From assembly GCA_009692065.1 (NCBI GenBank), contig SHZY01000040.1, positions 1-42,147 of the forward strand: DNA of 42,147 nt. The letters are read 5' to 3'. Positions 9,659 to 17,062 of the stretch are shown in pieces. The DNA is from Gemmataceae bacterium. GTDB lineage: Bacteria > Planctomycetota > Planctomycetia > Gemmatales > Gemmataceae. Both the position numbers and the translations under genes were made by a program. The notes under the pieces are model-generated. The model made no database searches. It was not told where the DNA came from and saw nothing but the letters and a program-made list of their open reading frames with translations. The stretch's first letter is position 1, and every line of letters starts with the position of its first letter.

Positions 9659-10792
9659 ATGAGCAAGCGGGATTACTACGAAGTGCTGGGTGTCGCCAAG
9701 AGCGCCTCCGAGGAGGAGATCAAGAAGGCGTATCGCACCCTTGCCATGAAGTTCCACCCCGATCGCAACCCTGGCGACGAGGAGGCCGGCAACAAGTTCA
9801 AGGAAGCCGCCGAAGCCTATGGCATCTTAAGCGACGACGAAAAAAAACAGCTCTACGACCAGTACGGGCACGAGGGTTTGCAAGGCGTGCCGATGCCGGA
9901 CTTCAACGACCTCGGCTCCATCTTCCAGGGTTTCGGCGACATCTTCGGCAGCCTGTTCAGCGGCGGCGGTCGGCGCGGGCCGCAAGGGGGCAGCCACCTC
10001 GGCATCGAGCTTGAGATCACTCTGGTCGACGCCTTCCGCGGTTGCAAGCGGACCATCGAGGTTCCCCGCCACGAGCATTGCCAAACCTGCGACGGTTCCG
10101 GCGCCAAGCCGGGCAGCAAGCCAGCCAAGTGCCGACAGTGCAACGGCCGCGGCGCGAACAACACCCGCATGGGGCCGTTTCAGATGCAGACCCAGTGCAG
10201 CGCCTGCGGCGGCGCCGGCACCGTCATTACCGATCCTTGCCCCAGCTGCCGCGGACGTGGCCGAGTCAAGATCACGCGCTCCGTGGAAGTTTCGATTCCC
10301 GCCGGCATCCAGCATGGTCAGCGCATGACCTTGCGCGGCGAAGGCGAAGCAGGCGATCCCGGCGCGCCTCGCGGCAACCTGATCTGCGAGATCCATGTGC
10401 GCGAGCACGACATGTTTCGCCGCAAGAACGACGACCTGGTCTGCCAGGTGCCGATCACGTACAGCCAGGCCGCCCTCGGCGCGGAGGTCGAAGTGCCGAG
10501 CCTCGACGGCCCGGTGAAGCACACGATTCGCGCCGGCGTGCAGTCGGATGATGTGGCGCGCCTCCCCGGCAAGGGCATGCCGATCCTCGGGGCGGGCGGC
10601 AGGCGCGGCGATCTGCACGTGGTCCTGGTGGTCGAGACACCGCGAAATCTCTCGCCTCGCCAGGAAGAATTGCTGCGCGAGCTGGCGGAGTTGGAAAACA
10701 AGAACGTGTCGGCGCATCGCAAGGGCTTCTTCGACAAACTGCGCGAGTTGTTTGTCGGCACAGAAGATTCAAAGGAGCCACGCACGAAGTAA
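9659..10792 (+). CDS. dnaJ: Chaperone protein DnaJ
   Basis: A 377-aa type I J-protein that stimulates the DnaK ATPase. The J domain is residues 4-70 with HPD at 33-35. A G/F-rich linker follows (about 75-112), then four CxxCxGxG zinc motifs starting at 141, 158, 180 and 194, then the client-binding C-terminal domains. The ATG at 9659 (ggag 7 nt upstream) gives the standard [12 protein letters not shown] start. The last residues (about KEPRTK) and the TAA stop are encoded inside a perfect palindrome, so the native C-terminus has probably been replaced. No dnaK is in the window. Confidence 0.97.
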   Translation: MSKRDYYEVLGVAKSASEEEIKKAYRTLAMKFHPDRNPGDEEAGNKFKEAAEAYGILSDDEKKQLYDQYGHEGLQGVPMPDFNDLGSIFQGFGDIFGSLFSGGGRRGPQGGSHLGIELEITLVDAFRGCKRTIEVPRHEHCQTCDGSGAKPGSKPAKCRQCNGRGANNTRMGPFQMQTQCSACGGAGTVITDPCPSCRGRGRVKITRSVEVSIPAGIQHGQRMTLRGEGEAGDPGAPRGNLICEIHVREHDMFRRKNDDLVCQVPITYSQAALGAEVEVPSLDGPVKHTIRAGVQSDDVARLPGKGMPILGAGGRRGDLHVVLVVETPRNLSPRQEELLRELAELENKNVSAHRKGFFDKLRELFVGTEDSKEPRTK

Positions 10793-10827
10793 GCGGTCAC
10801 CCCAGCCGCTTACTTCGTGCGTGGCTC
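10775..10827. repeat. Palindrome carrying the dnaJ stop codon
   Basis: Perfect 22-bp arms at 10775-10796 and 10806-10827 (cores acgcacgaagtaagcgg and ccgcttacttcgtgcgt) with a 9-nt loop. The dnaJ TAA (10790-10792) lies in the left arm. It fills the dnaJ-grpE gap almost up to the grpE ribosome site. Confidence 0.88.
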
Positions 10828-10845
10828 TGACAGGGAGCATCGTTC

Positions 10846-11331
10846 ATGAGCGACGAAATCGAAACCCCGACCGCGCCGGAAGACCTGGACAAGCTCCGCA
10901 AGCAGGCGGCCGAGCGCGATCAGTATCTCGATCTAGTTGCCCGTACGCGCGCAGACTTCGAGAACTATCAAAAGCGCATGCAGCGCGAGCGCGAGCAGGA
11001 TCGCAAGTACGCGTTCGGCCCCTTGGCGCTCGATTTGTTGCCGATCCTGGATAATCTGGACCGCGCCGCCGCCAGCCAAGCCGGCGATAGCGGGCCCTTG
11101 GTGCAGGGCGTCGTCATGGTGTTGACGCAGTTCCTCGAATTGCTCAAACGGCACGGCATCACGCGAATCGATTGTGAAGGGAAGCCGTTCGATCCGAATG
11201 TGCATCAGGCGGTCATGCAGAAGCCCGATGACACGGTCGAGCCGAACACGATTGTCCAGGTGATCGAGCAGGGGTTCATGAACCAGGATCGCGTGTTACG
11301 GCCGGCGAAGGTGATTGTTTCGACGAAATAG
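10846..11331 (+). CDS. grpE: Nucleotide exchange factor GrpE
   Basis: A 161-aa exchange factor that releases ADP from DnaK. It has an N-terminal acidic stretch, a long helix (LDKLRKQAAERDQYLDLVARTRADFENYQKR in register with GrpE family), then the beta-wing domain with FDPNVHQAV and the ending NQDRVLRPAKVIVS. The ATG at 10846 follows cagggag. It lies after dnaJ in the same direction, consistent with a chaperone operon; dnaK must be elsewhere. Confidence 0.95.
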   Translation: MSDEIETPTAPEDLDKLRKQAAERDQYLDLVARTRADFENYQKRMQREREQDRKYAFGPLALDLLPILDNLDRAAASQAGDSGPLVQGVVMVLTQFLELLKRHGITRIDCEGKPFDPNVHQAVMQKPDDTVEPNTIVQVIEQGFMNQDRVLRPAKVIVSTK

Positions 11332-11333
11332 CA

Positions 11334-11379
11334 TCTTCGTTTGGCGCCCGCGTGGCGCCATGCGGGGGCTAAACGAAGA
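11334..11379. repeat. Family A palindrome, copy 3 (grpE-fmdB)
   Basis: Arms tcttcgtttggcgcccgc (11334-11351) and gcgggggctaaacgaaga (11362-11379), 18 bp with two mismatches, loop 10 nt. It lies between co-directional genes and ends at the next gene's ribosome site (gagagg). Confidence 0.85.
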
Positions 11380-11392
11380 GAGGAACAAACTC

Positions 11393-11731
11393 ATGCCAAC
11401 CTACGAATACCGCTGCAACGCCTGCGGGCATCGTTTTGACGAATTGCAATCGTTCAGCGAGGCAACGTTGAAGAAGTGCCCCAAGTGCAAGAAAAAGAAG
11501 CTGGAGCGCCTCATCGGCGCCGGGGCGGCCATTCTTTTCAAGGGCTCCGGGTTCTATCAGACCGATTATCGCAGTGAGTCCTACAAGAGCGCCGCCAAGG
11601 CCGACGAGGTCAAGCCGACGACCGAGAAAACCGGCACCGACGCGCCAAAGACCACTTCCGATACAAAAGACACATCGGGAAGCGCAAAGAGCGACAGTGG
11701 AAAATCGCCGGGGAAAAAAGCCAAGTCGTGA
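11393..11731 (+). CDS. FmdB-family zinc ribbon protein
   Basis: A 112-aa protein starting MPTYEYRCNACGHRFD, the hallmark of the FmdB/CxxC regulatory family. The four zinc Cys are at 8, 11, 29 and 32, followed by LERLIGAGAAILFKGSGFYQTDYR. The last 50 residues are a Lys/Ser/Thr/Glu-rich disordered tail. Members of the family are small zinc-binding proteins with no firm function. The ATG at 11393 follows gaggaac. Its stop lies 14 bp before the yacG start, so the two are likely co-transcribed. Confidence 0.9.
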   Translation: MPTYEYRCNACGHRFDELQSFSEATLKKCPKCKKKKLERLIGAGAAILFKGSGFYQTDYRSESYKSAAKADEVKPTTEKTGTDAPKTTSDTKDTSGSAKSDSGKSPGKKAKS

Positions 11732-11745
11732 AGGGGGAACTTCCG

Positions 11746-11985
11746 ATGAACAAGGTACGTTGCCCAATCTGCGAGCGAGCGATGGATTCCCAGGGGCCGA
11801 AGGAATGGCCGGATTGGCCTTTCTGCAGCAATCGCTGCAAGTTGGTCGATCTGGGTCGCTGGCTGGGTGGACAGTACCGCATTGAAGTCCCCGCTCAGGA
11901 GGAAGACCTCGAAGAGATCGACAACTTGGCTCAGTCCCCTGAACCGGCCGTTCCTTCGGCCGATCCCCATAGAGAGGAGGCGTAG
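11746..11985 (+). CDS. yacG: YacG, DNA gyrase inhibitor-type zinc finger protein
   Basis: A 79-aa protein. Zinc ligands are Cys6, Cys9, Cys27 and Cys31 (CPIC...FCSNRCK), followed by the family's VDLGRWLGGQYRI. In E. coli, YacG binds GyrB and inhibits gyrase; the role here is inferred from family. The C-terminus is an acidic disordered tail. The ATG at 11746 is preferred (gggggaac upstream). The TAG stop (11983-11985) lies within the left arm of its own terminator. Confidence 0.92.
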   Translation: MNKVRCPICERAMDSQGPKEWPDWPFCSNRCKLVDLGRWLGGQYRIEVPAQEEDLEEIDNLAQSPEPAVPSADPHREEA

Positions 11986-12008
11986 GCGACTACGCCTCTC
12001 TTTTTTTT
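11977..12008 (+). terminator. Intrinsic terminator overlapping the yacG stop
   Basis: gaggcgtag (11977-11985) pairs with ctacgcctc (11990-11998) around a GCGA tetraloop (GNRA type), followed by tc and eight T residues (12001-12008). This probably ends the grpE-fmdB-yacG transcript. Confidence 0.92.
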
Positions 12009-12011
12009 GTT

Positions 12012-12059
12012 CAGCGTTTGCGTCAAGCGGTTAGTGACTTTCGCGCGGGCGCTAAACGA
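12012..12059. repeat. Family A palindrome, copy 4 (degenerate; yacG-NYN gene)
   Basis: The left part (cagcgtttgcg) is decayed but the right arm gcgggcgctaaacga is intact at about 12045-12059. It lies between co-directional genes just downstream of the yacG terminator. Confidence 0.65.
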
Positions 12060-12074
12060 GGAGGGGGCCACGCC

Positions 12075-12623
12075 ATGCACAACTCCTACATCATCGACGG
12101 CTACAACCTGATCCACGCGCTTGGGTTGATCCAGCGAAACTTGGCGCCGGGCGGGCTCGAAAAGTCGCGCGGCGCCCTCTTGGCCTTTCTTGCCGGCGCT
12201 TTTGGCGCGGACGCTTCCTCGGTCACCATCGTGTTCGACGCCAAAGCGGCCCCGCCCGGTAGAGCGCGGCAGCAGCGATACCAGGGCCTGCACATTCATT
12301 TCGCGCCCAAGGGGCAATCCGCCGACGACTGGATTGAAACCCTCATCGCCAACGACAAGGAGCCGGCGGCGCTCGTGGTCATTTCCAACGACATGCGGCT
12401 CCAGAATGCCGCCAAGCAGCACAAGTCGCAAGCCTGGTCGGATCAGGATTTGCTGGAATACTTGGAGAAGCGACGGACGCCGATCAAGCCGGCGGCGGAA
12501 GACGTGGAGGATCGCGGCGGACCGTTATCGGCCGAGCAAATGCGAAGCTGGCTGAAGGAATTCGAATCGCTGGAAGACGATCCGACGCTGAAAGAGTTTT
12601 TCGATTACAATCGGTTTGATTGA
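12075..12623 (+). CDS. NYN-domain (YacP-like) putative RNA endonuclease
   Basis: A 182-aa protein with the NYN/PIN-like fold seen in YacP/Rae1-type proteins. It shows YIIDGYNLIHA at the N-terminus with the first acidic residue, a central TIVFDAKAAP, then SADDWIETLI and VVISNDMRLQNAA, giving the acidic Asp set (about D9, D59, D88-89, D107) expected for metal-dependent RNA cleavage. The C-terminal 45 residues are charged and specific to this lineage. The ATG at 12075 has ggaggggg upstream; an earlier in-frame start lies inside a repeat. In Bacillus, Rae1 cleaves mRNA on the ribosome; the same role here is inference. Confidence 0.85.
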   Translation: MHNSYIIDGYNLIHALGLIQRNLAPGGLEKSRGALLAFLAGAFGADASSVTIVFDAKAAPPGRARQQRYQGLHIHFAPKGQSADDWIETLIANDKEPAALVVISNDMRLQNAAKQHKSQAWSDQDLLEYLEKRRTPIKPAAEDVEDRGGPLSAEQMRSWLKEFESLEDDPTLKEFFDYNRFD

Positions 12624-12640
12624 TTGAGGGGTGTTTGTAC

Positions 12641-12706
12641 ACGAGCCGCAACCGTCAGGGAGCAATGCGGCGGGCGCCTCTCCGCTCCCTGACGATCGCG
12701 GCTCGT
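12641..12706. terminator. Palindrome between convergent genes, likely bidirectional terminator
   Basis: acgagccgc (12641-12649) pairs with gcggctcgt (12698-12706), and cgtcagggagc (12653-12663) with gctccctgacg (12684-12694), giving a 20-bp stem with one internal loop. It fills the gap between the NYN gene and the minus-strand HTH gene. Confidence 0.7.
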
Positions 12707-12716
12707 AGCTAAACGG

Positions 12717-14639
12717 TTACTTCTTCGCGCCGAGCGTCACCGGCTGGTTGAGTATATCGGCGATCGCGAGCGTTAATGGGCCCGGCGGCTTCAGGCCGGT
12801 GCTGGTCTGCACCAGCTCGTAGCCGAGGATGCCGACCAGGAACATGATGACGACGCACGGCAGCATGAAGATCACCGGCATGACGCCCCAGGGCGCGGCC
12901 GGGATCAGCTTCTCCTTGATGACCGTCTCGGTTCTGCCCCTTGGCGCAGTTTCTTCGTCGTCTTCGTCGCCCTGAACGTCCTCGTCCAGGGCCGAGAAAT
13001 CGCTCGATTCCTCCTCGACCTCGACATCATCGACCACGGCTGCATCGTCGTCGGCGACGGTAGCGGCATCTTCTTCATCCAGGGCAACGACTTGGCTGGC
13101 GCTCTCTTCCTCCTGGGGAAGCTCGGAATCGTCAAGCTCCAGGTCGAAATCGGAACTTTCGAGCTCCGAGTCGGCAACGGTGGAGTCTTCGCTATCCTCG
13201 AGTGCGGGGACCTCGAAATCGGTGCCGAAAATATCTTGCTCGCCGGAGGAGGCGGGGGCTTTGTTCTTCGACTTGACCTGGGGCGCCGAATCCATGACCG
13301 GTTCGAGGTTGCCGCTGTCGTCGAGGGTCAGTTCGAATTCGCTTTCGGAATCATCAATTGCTCCGGCGGCCCCCTCGCTCGAGCCGCTAAGGTTCAACTC
13401 AAATTCGCTATCCTCGGCCGGCTGCGATTTCACCGGTTTCGGCGTGTCCTCGACTTCAAGACTGAGATCGAAGTCGTCGCCACCGTCATCGGGCGGAATA
13501 CCGGCATCGGCCGGGTTTTCCAGCGAGATGCCGCTCGATGAGGGGGTGACTTCCGTGTGCTCCTCTTGCAGCACGTCTTCTTGGTCGTCACTTGCTTCGA
13601 GGCTGAGGTCGTTGGTGCCGCCTTCGAGAAGGAAGCTGCTATCCTCGGACGGAACCAGGTCGCTCGACCCCTGCTGCGGACCGGCGGCGATTTCGCGGCC
13701 GCTGCTGTCCGTCCCCGGCGCGGACTTGACCGGCGTCTTGGGGCCGCCGCCGAGTTTGAGTTCCGACGGGAGTCCCAGATCGGATTCGGAAAGTTCAAAG
13801 GGCGAGGTCGTCGGCAGCTTCATTTCCGACTTGGCCTTCAGCTTGGTCGGCGGCTTGTTCTTGACGTGTTCTTGCTGATTGAGGATCTCGTCGTCGAGGT
13901 TGTATTCCTTCGTCAGCATCATGTCGCCGTCGTGTGCGTCGGCTGGAGGCAATTCGACCTTGTCGAGACGGACGTCGCTGTCGCTGGAGGTTGGGGTGCC
14001 GGATTCCCCCAGGGGAACGTTGTGGTCCGAGCCGACCAGCTTGACGTCGCTGCCGTTGTCCATCGGCACCAGGCGCACGCCGCTGTCGGCCGGCTTTGGC
14101 AAAGCGGGGGACGGCGGAGGCGTGTGCATGGCCGGCTTCAGCTTCAAGCGATCGGGGGAAACCTTTGCGCCGCTGCCATCGGGAACGAGGCGGACATCGC
14201 TATCCGACCCGGCGGTGGCGGGGGATGGCGCGGGCACCTTCTTGCTCGTGGAGCCGAGAGGCTTGGATTTGGAACTCGATGGGCTCATGACATCGGCGCC
14301 GAGATTGACGCTGTCGGCATCGCCCTCGAAAGCGAACACATCGGGCGCCCGGGCCTTCTTGACGGGGCTCTTGGGAGATGCCGGGCCATTCTTCAGGCCC
14401 GAAGGAGGCGTGGCGGACGACTTCGGCGCGGGCAGCCCGGCGTCGTTCAACGCCTGCTCGGAGTCGCTGCCAGTGCCGCGCGTGCGGGCTAGGTCTTGAA
14501 TGTCTTGAACGCGAAAGCGGAGTGTGCCGCGATCCTGGAACGAGCGGATTTTTCCCTTGTGGGCCATCTGCTTCAGCTCATCCACGGAAATCTTCAGGTA
14601 CTGGGCAGCTTCAGTCAGAGTGTAGTAGCCTTGGGCCAT
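12717..14639 (-). CDS. HTH (excisionase/MerR-type) protein with acidic region and C-terminal membrane anchor
   Basis: A 640-aa protein in three parts. Residues 1-52 are a helix-turn-helix of the excisionase/MerR class (YYTLTEAAQYLKISVDELKQMAHKGKIRSF, RFRVQDIQDLAR). Residues about 55-570 are low complexity and strongly acidic, with many repeats of short SDSDVRLVP-like and SEFELTLDD-like modules. A single hydrophobic helix at about 585-608 (VIFMLPCVVIMFLVGILGY) is followed by a short tail. The layout suggests a membrane-tethered DNA-binding protein, perhaps linking chromosome to envelope or released by proteolysis; no function is known. The ATG at 14639 follows ggagaggg. Confidence 0.8.
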   Translation of the reverse strand: MAQGYYTLTEAAQYLKISVDELKQMAHKGKIRSFQDRGTLRFRVQDIQDLARTRGTGSDSEQALNDAGLPAPKSSATPPSGLKNGPASPKSPVKKARAPDVFAFEGDADSVNLGADVMSPSSSKSKPLGSTSKKVPAPSPATAGSDSDVRLVPDGSGAKVSPDRLKLKPAMHTPPPSPALPKPADSGVRLVPMDNGSDVKLVGSDHNVPLGESGTPTSSDSDVRLDKVELPPADAHDGDMMLTKEYNLDDEILNQQEHVKNKPPTKLKAKSEMKLPTTSPFELSESDLGLPSELKLGGGPKTPVKSAPGTDSSGREIAAGPQQGSSDLVPSEDSSFLLEGGTNDLSLEASDDQEDVLQEEHTEVTPSSSGISLENPADAGIPPDDGGDDFDLSLEVEDTPKPVKSQPAEDSEFELNLSGSSEGAAGAIDDSESEFELTLDDSGNLEPVMDSAPQVKSKNKAPASSGEQDIFGTDFEVPALEDSEDSTVADSELESSDFDLELDDSELPQEEESASQVVALDEEDAATVADDDAAVVDDVEVEEESSDFSALDEDVQGDEDDEETAPRGRTETVIKEKLIPAAPWGVMPVIFMLPCVVIMFLVGILGYELVQTSTGLKPPGPLTLAIADILNQPVTLGAKK

Positions 14640-14844
14640 CGCGCAACCCTCTCCACGGTGACGTAACCCTGATGAAGCGTCCGTGCCGGAAGGGAAAATC
14701 GATAGGACGAAAGGATCTTCCGTATCTTTTCCATTCTATCATTATCGTTTCGAACGCAATAGAGCTTCAGTGCAAGCCGAACCAGATTCTCACCGCAGCT
14801 TGAGGGATAGTCGGGTCCTGACGATTGCATGCAAAAACACACCT

Positions 14845-14926
14845 CAAGCCCAGGGGTTTGGAGTACCTCACCCCTGGGCTTGCCGAAACGCAAAATCCCA
14901 AACGGAGTCGATTCCGTTTGGGATTT
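14845..14926 (-). terminator. Two hairpins between the BON gene and the HTH gene
   Basis: The gene-free stretch 14640-14962 holds caagcccaggggt/acccctgggcttg (14845-14882, 13-bp perfect) and aaatcccaaacgga/tccgtttgggattt (14893-14926, 14-bp perfect, 6-nt loop). The second ends in gggatttt on the minus strand and could terminate the BON gene. I see nothing else there except a probable promoter region for the HTH gene that I cannot resolve. Confidence 0.6.
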
Positions 14927-14962
14927 CGTATTTCGATATTTTGTGTTGCGGATTTAGCAGCC

Positions 14963-15196
14963 CTACAACACTTCGATCTCATTGGCGACAATCGGCAAGT
15001 TGGCGACTTCCATGGCAACGTGCTGGGCCACCTGCTTGGCGTGATAAGTCGCGGTTCGTCCCTTCAAGATCAGGCCATCCGCCAACAGAATCACGCGTAG
15101 ATCGCGGATGCGATTGCCTAGCCGGCGTGTCAGCATGGTCTCCAGTCGTTCCTCTTCCGAAAGGACGACACTGGTTGCGAATACATCGGTGCTCAT
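14963..15196 (-). CDS. BON-domain protein
   Basis: A 77-aa protein that is essentially one BON domain: a helix (EERLETMLTRRLGNRIRDL), then strand VILLADGLILKGRTATYHAKQVAQHVAMEVANLP with the conserved DGLxLKG, and the closing IVANEIEVL. BON domains bind phospholipid or mediate protein contacts, usually in periplasmic proteins such as OsmY. No signal peptide is visible, so this one may be cytosolic. The ATG at 15196 has aaggtgg upstream; a TTG at 15232 is a weaker alternative. Confidence 0.8.
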   Translation of the reverse strand: MSTDVFATSVVLSEEERLETMLTRRLGNRIRDLRVILLADGLILKGRTATYHAKQVAQHVAMEVANLPIVANEIEVL

Positions 15197-15368
15197 GGAA
15201 CCACCTTGCCATTTGGGAAGAAATACCGCCAACCCATCAACCGTGATGGGTAGTCTTCACACAATGTTATAAAGAACTCGCTGGTGGTACGGATTGGCCA
15301 AGGATGCGGAGCTTTCCGATTGCTCACGCTGCTCTTCCGCGATTTCCGTCCAACGGAGCGGAAGGAGA

Positions 15369-15465
15369 AACCTTGCCTTCCGTGGTTAGGTCCCGCTCGA
15401 GCGATGACTCGAGCTAGGCGCCTCCAGCGCCTTCTGACGCTACCACCCTAACCGCCGGCAAGGTT
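15369..15465. repeat. Large composite palindrome in the BON-ABC gap
   Basis: In the gene-free stretch 15197-15613, outer arms aaccttgcc...ggttagg (15369-15390) and cctaaccgccggcaaggtt (about 15447-15465) enclose a gctcgag/ctcgagc hairpin and an aggcgcc.../...gcgcct stem, giving a branched structure of about 97 bp. I see no gene here. Confidence 0.65.
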
Positions 15466-15555
15466 GCTGTCAACGAATAACTTTACACAAAAGGAAAATA
15501 ATTCCTCGATGCGGGGCAGCCAGGTTGGGTGTGGATTGCGGATTCCACGGATGTT

Positions 15556-15611
15556 GCCGCTGGCGGCTTCGCGCTCGCATGTCGCCCTGCCAGCGCGAAG
15601 CCGCCAGCGGC
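15556..15611. repeat. Palindrome at the 3' end of the ABC ATPase gene
   Basis: Perfect 20-bp arms at 15556-15575 and 15592-15611 (core gctggcggcttcgcgct) with a 16-nt loop, 2 bp beyond the ABC gene's stop. It may act as a transcription terminator or mRNA 3' stabiliser for that minus-strand gene. Confidence 0.8.
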
Positions 15612-15613
15612 GG

Positions 15614-16558
15614 TCACGCGCCATCGCGCAGATGCCGCCCCGTCAGCGTAACGAACACGTCTTCCAGGCTCGCGTGCCGGGTCGTAAGCTGGGCCAGCGT
15701 GCCCCCCTGTCCTTGCACAAGGTCCAGGAGCGCCGGCAAGGCCACATGCACGGCCGTGACAGCCAGGATGTAGGCCTCGTCTTCCCGGCGCAGGTTGACC
15801 ACGGCAGGAAGCCCCTTGAGGTCGTCGTCCGCAAGCTGGGTGCTGCCTTCCAGGCGAAATTCGATGAAATGCTCGCCGCCGATGCGGGCGATCAGCTCCG
15901 CCGGCGTGCCGAGGGCGATCACCTTGCCGTGATCGACGATGGCAACGCGATCGCACAGTCGTTCGGCCTCGTCCATGTAGTGCGTCGTCAAGAGGATGGT
16001 GCGTCCGTCCGCGCGCAGGTCGCGCAGGACGTCCCAGAGCTGCCGGCGCGATTGCGGATCGAGGCCGGTGGTCGGCTCGTCCAGGAAGAGCAACTCGGGA
16101 TCGCCGATGAGCGCCGTGGCGATGGCCAACCGCTGCCTTTGTCCCCCCGACAGCTTGCCGACCCAGGCGGATCGCTTCTCGTCGAGCTCCACCATATCGA
16201 GCACGTCTTCGGGATCGAGACCGCGATCGTAGAAGGAGCGGAACAGGCGAATCGTTTCAAAAACCGTGAGTTTCTCGGTCAGCTTGGTTTCTTGCAGCGA
16301 CACGCCGATGCGTTGCCGCAGGGCGCGATCGTTCCCCTGGCCCCAGCGCTTGCCGAGGACTTCGACCTCGCCGGCGGTGGCGTCGAGCAGCCCTTCGAGA
16401 ATTTCGATGGTGGTCGTCTTGCCAGCGCCGTTAGGTCCCAAAAGGCCAAAGCACTCGCCGCACTCGATTTCCAGGTCCAGGCCGTTGACCGCCTCAACCG
16501 GCGCCGGCTTGGCGGGGTAGCGTTTTCGTAAATCACGGCAGTGTATCGCAGCAGGCAT
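15614..16558 (-). CDS. ABC transporter ATP-binding protein (DrrA/YadG-like)
   Basis: A 314-aa ATPase subunit. Walker A is GPNGAGKT (41-48), the Q-loop is in GVSLQETKL, the signature is LSGGQRQR, Walker B is LLFLDEP with DPQSRRQLWD after it, and the H-loop is in LLTTHYMDEAERL. The 90-residue C-terminal extension ending in ASLEDVFVTLTGRHLRDG is typical of the drug/lipid/polysaccharide export class (DrrA-like). It normally pairs with an ABC-2 permease, but no permease lies on either side here, so it is an orphan in this window. The start at 16558 has gggtggg upstream. Confidence 0.9.
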   Translation of the reverse strand: MPAAIHCRDLRKRYPAKPAPVEAVNGLDLEIECGECFGLLGPNGAGKTTTIEILEGLLDATAGEVEVLGKRWGQGNDRALRQRIGVSLQETKLTEKLTVFETIRLFRSFYDRGLDPEDVLDMVELDEKRSAWVGKLSGGQRQRLAIATALIGDPELLFLDEPTTGLDPQSRRQLWDVLRDLRADGRTILLTTHYMDEAERLCDRVAIVDHGKVIALGTPAELIARIGGEHFIEFRLEGSTQLADDDLKGLPAVVNLRREDEAYILAVTAVHVALPALLDLVQGQGGTLAQLTTRHASLEDVFVTLTGRHLRDGA

Positions 16559-16586
16559 CGCTCAAATCCCACCCAGTTCGCCGCGA

Positions 16587-16637
16587 CCCGAGTGAGGAGC
16601 GCGCGATGATCGGCTTGGCCCGCGCTCCCCTCTCGGG
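16587..16637. repeat. Palindrome upstream of the ABC ATPase gene
   Basis: Arms cccgagtgaggagcgcg (16587-16603) and cgcgctcccctctcggg (16621-16637), 17 bp with two mismatches and a 17-nt loop. It lies in the gene-free stretch 16559-17062, just upstream of the ABC gene start. Confidence 0.7.
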
Positions 16638-16841
16638 TAGGCTAACCGAGATTGCCAAATCCGGTCAATTTTCGTGACGGTCGCCCCGAGCCGCATTGTA
16701 ACTATTTCAGCGGTTCCGTGCCTCATTGACAACAGTTTTTCAATCCCGCCACGACCTCCGCGGGCACTCGTCAGGATCTCCAAATCTTAACATCAACCTC
16801 TACAACAAGTTGCAACTCGGCGCCGCATTCGGCCGGCCGAT

Positions 16842-16859
16842 TGGCACGCCGCTTGCTTT
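16842..16859 (+). promoter_or_regulatory. Sigma-54 promoter with no recognised gene downstream
   Basis: tggcacg (16842-16848), ccgc, then ttgcttt (16853-16859) fits TGGCACG-N4-TTGCW as well as the groEL1 promoter does; both share tggcacgcc..cttgcttt. It reads away from the ABC gene towards the 3' end of the convergent MFS gene, about 200 bp away, where no convincing protein gene exists. Confidence 0.65.
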
Positions 16860-16867
16860 ATCTTCTC

Positions 16868-17010
16868 TCGACTAAATCACACAGGGAAGTGCGGTTGCGA
16901 AAGCTCGAACTTCCTCACGCCAGCCATCCCATCCCCCGGCAACTCAAAACACACTCCACCTACCCCCCGCTGGCAACAGCGAGGGGTATCTACTTATACC
17001 CACGTTTTTT
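16868..17010 (+). ncRNA. Candidate sigma-54-dependent small RNA (about 143 nt)
   Basis: From the predicted start near 16868 to a T6 tract at 17005-17010 there is no convincing gene; the longest frame (GTG at 16889, about 41 codons) has its ribosome site too close and runs across the hairpins. Near the 3' end, taccccccgctg/cagcgagggta (16961-16988) and gggtat/ataccc (16984-17001) share bases and cannot form together; the second is followed by acg and six T residues like a terminator. This is inferred from sequence only. Confidence 0.4.
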
Positions 17011-17062
17011 CTGATGATCTGTTGGGCAGAAATGGCTCGCGCGGCGGTTTCGCGCACTGTCT

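Noticed and set aside
16889..17014. A 41-codon GTG-started frame within the candidate small RNA
   Set aside because: Its ribosome site (ggga) is too close to the GTG, the product is not protein-like and the frame overlaps the terminator-like hairpins.
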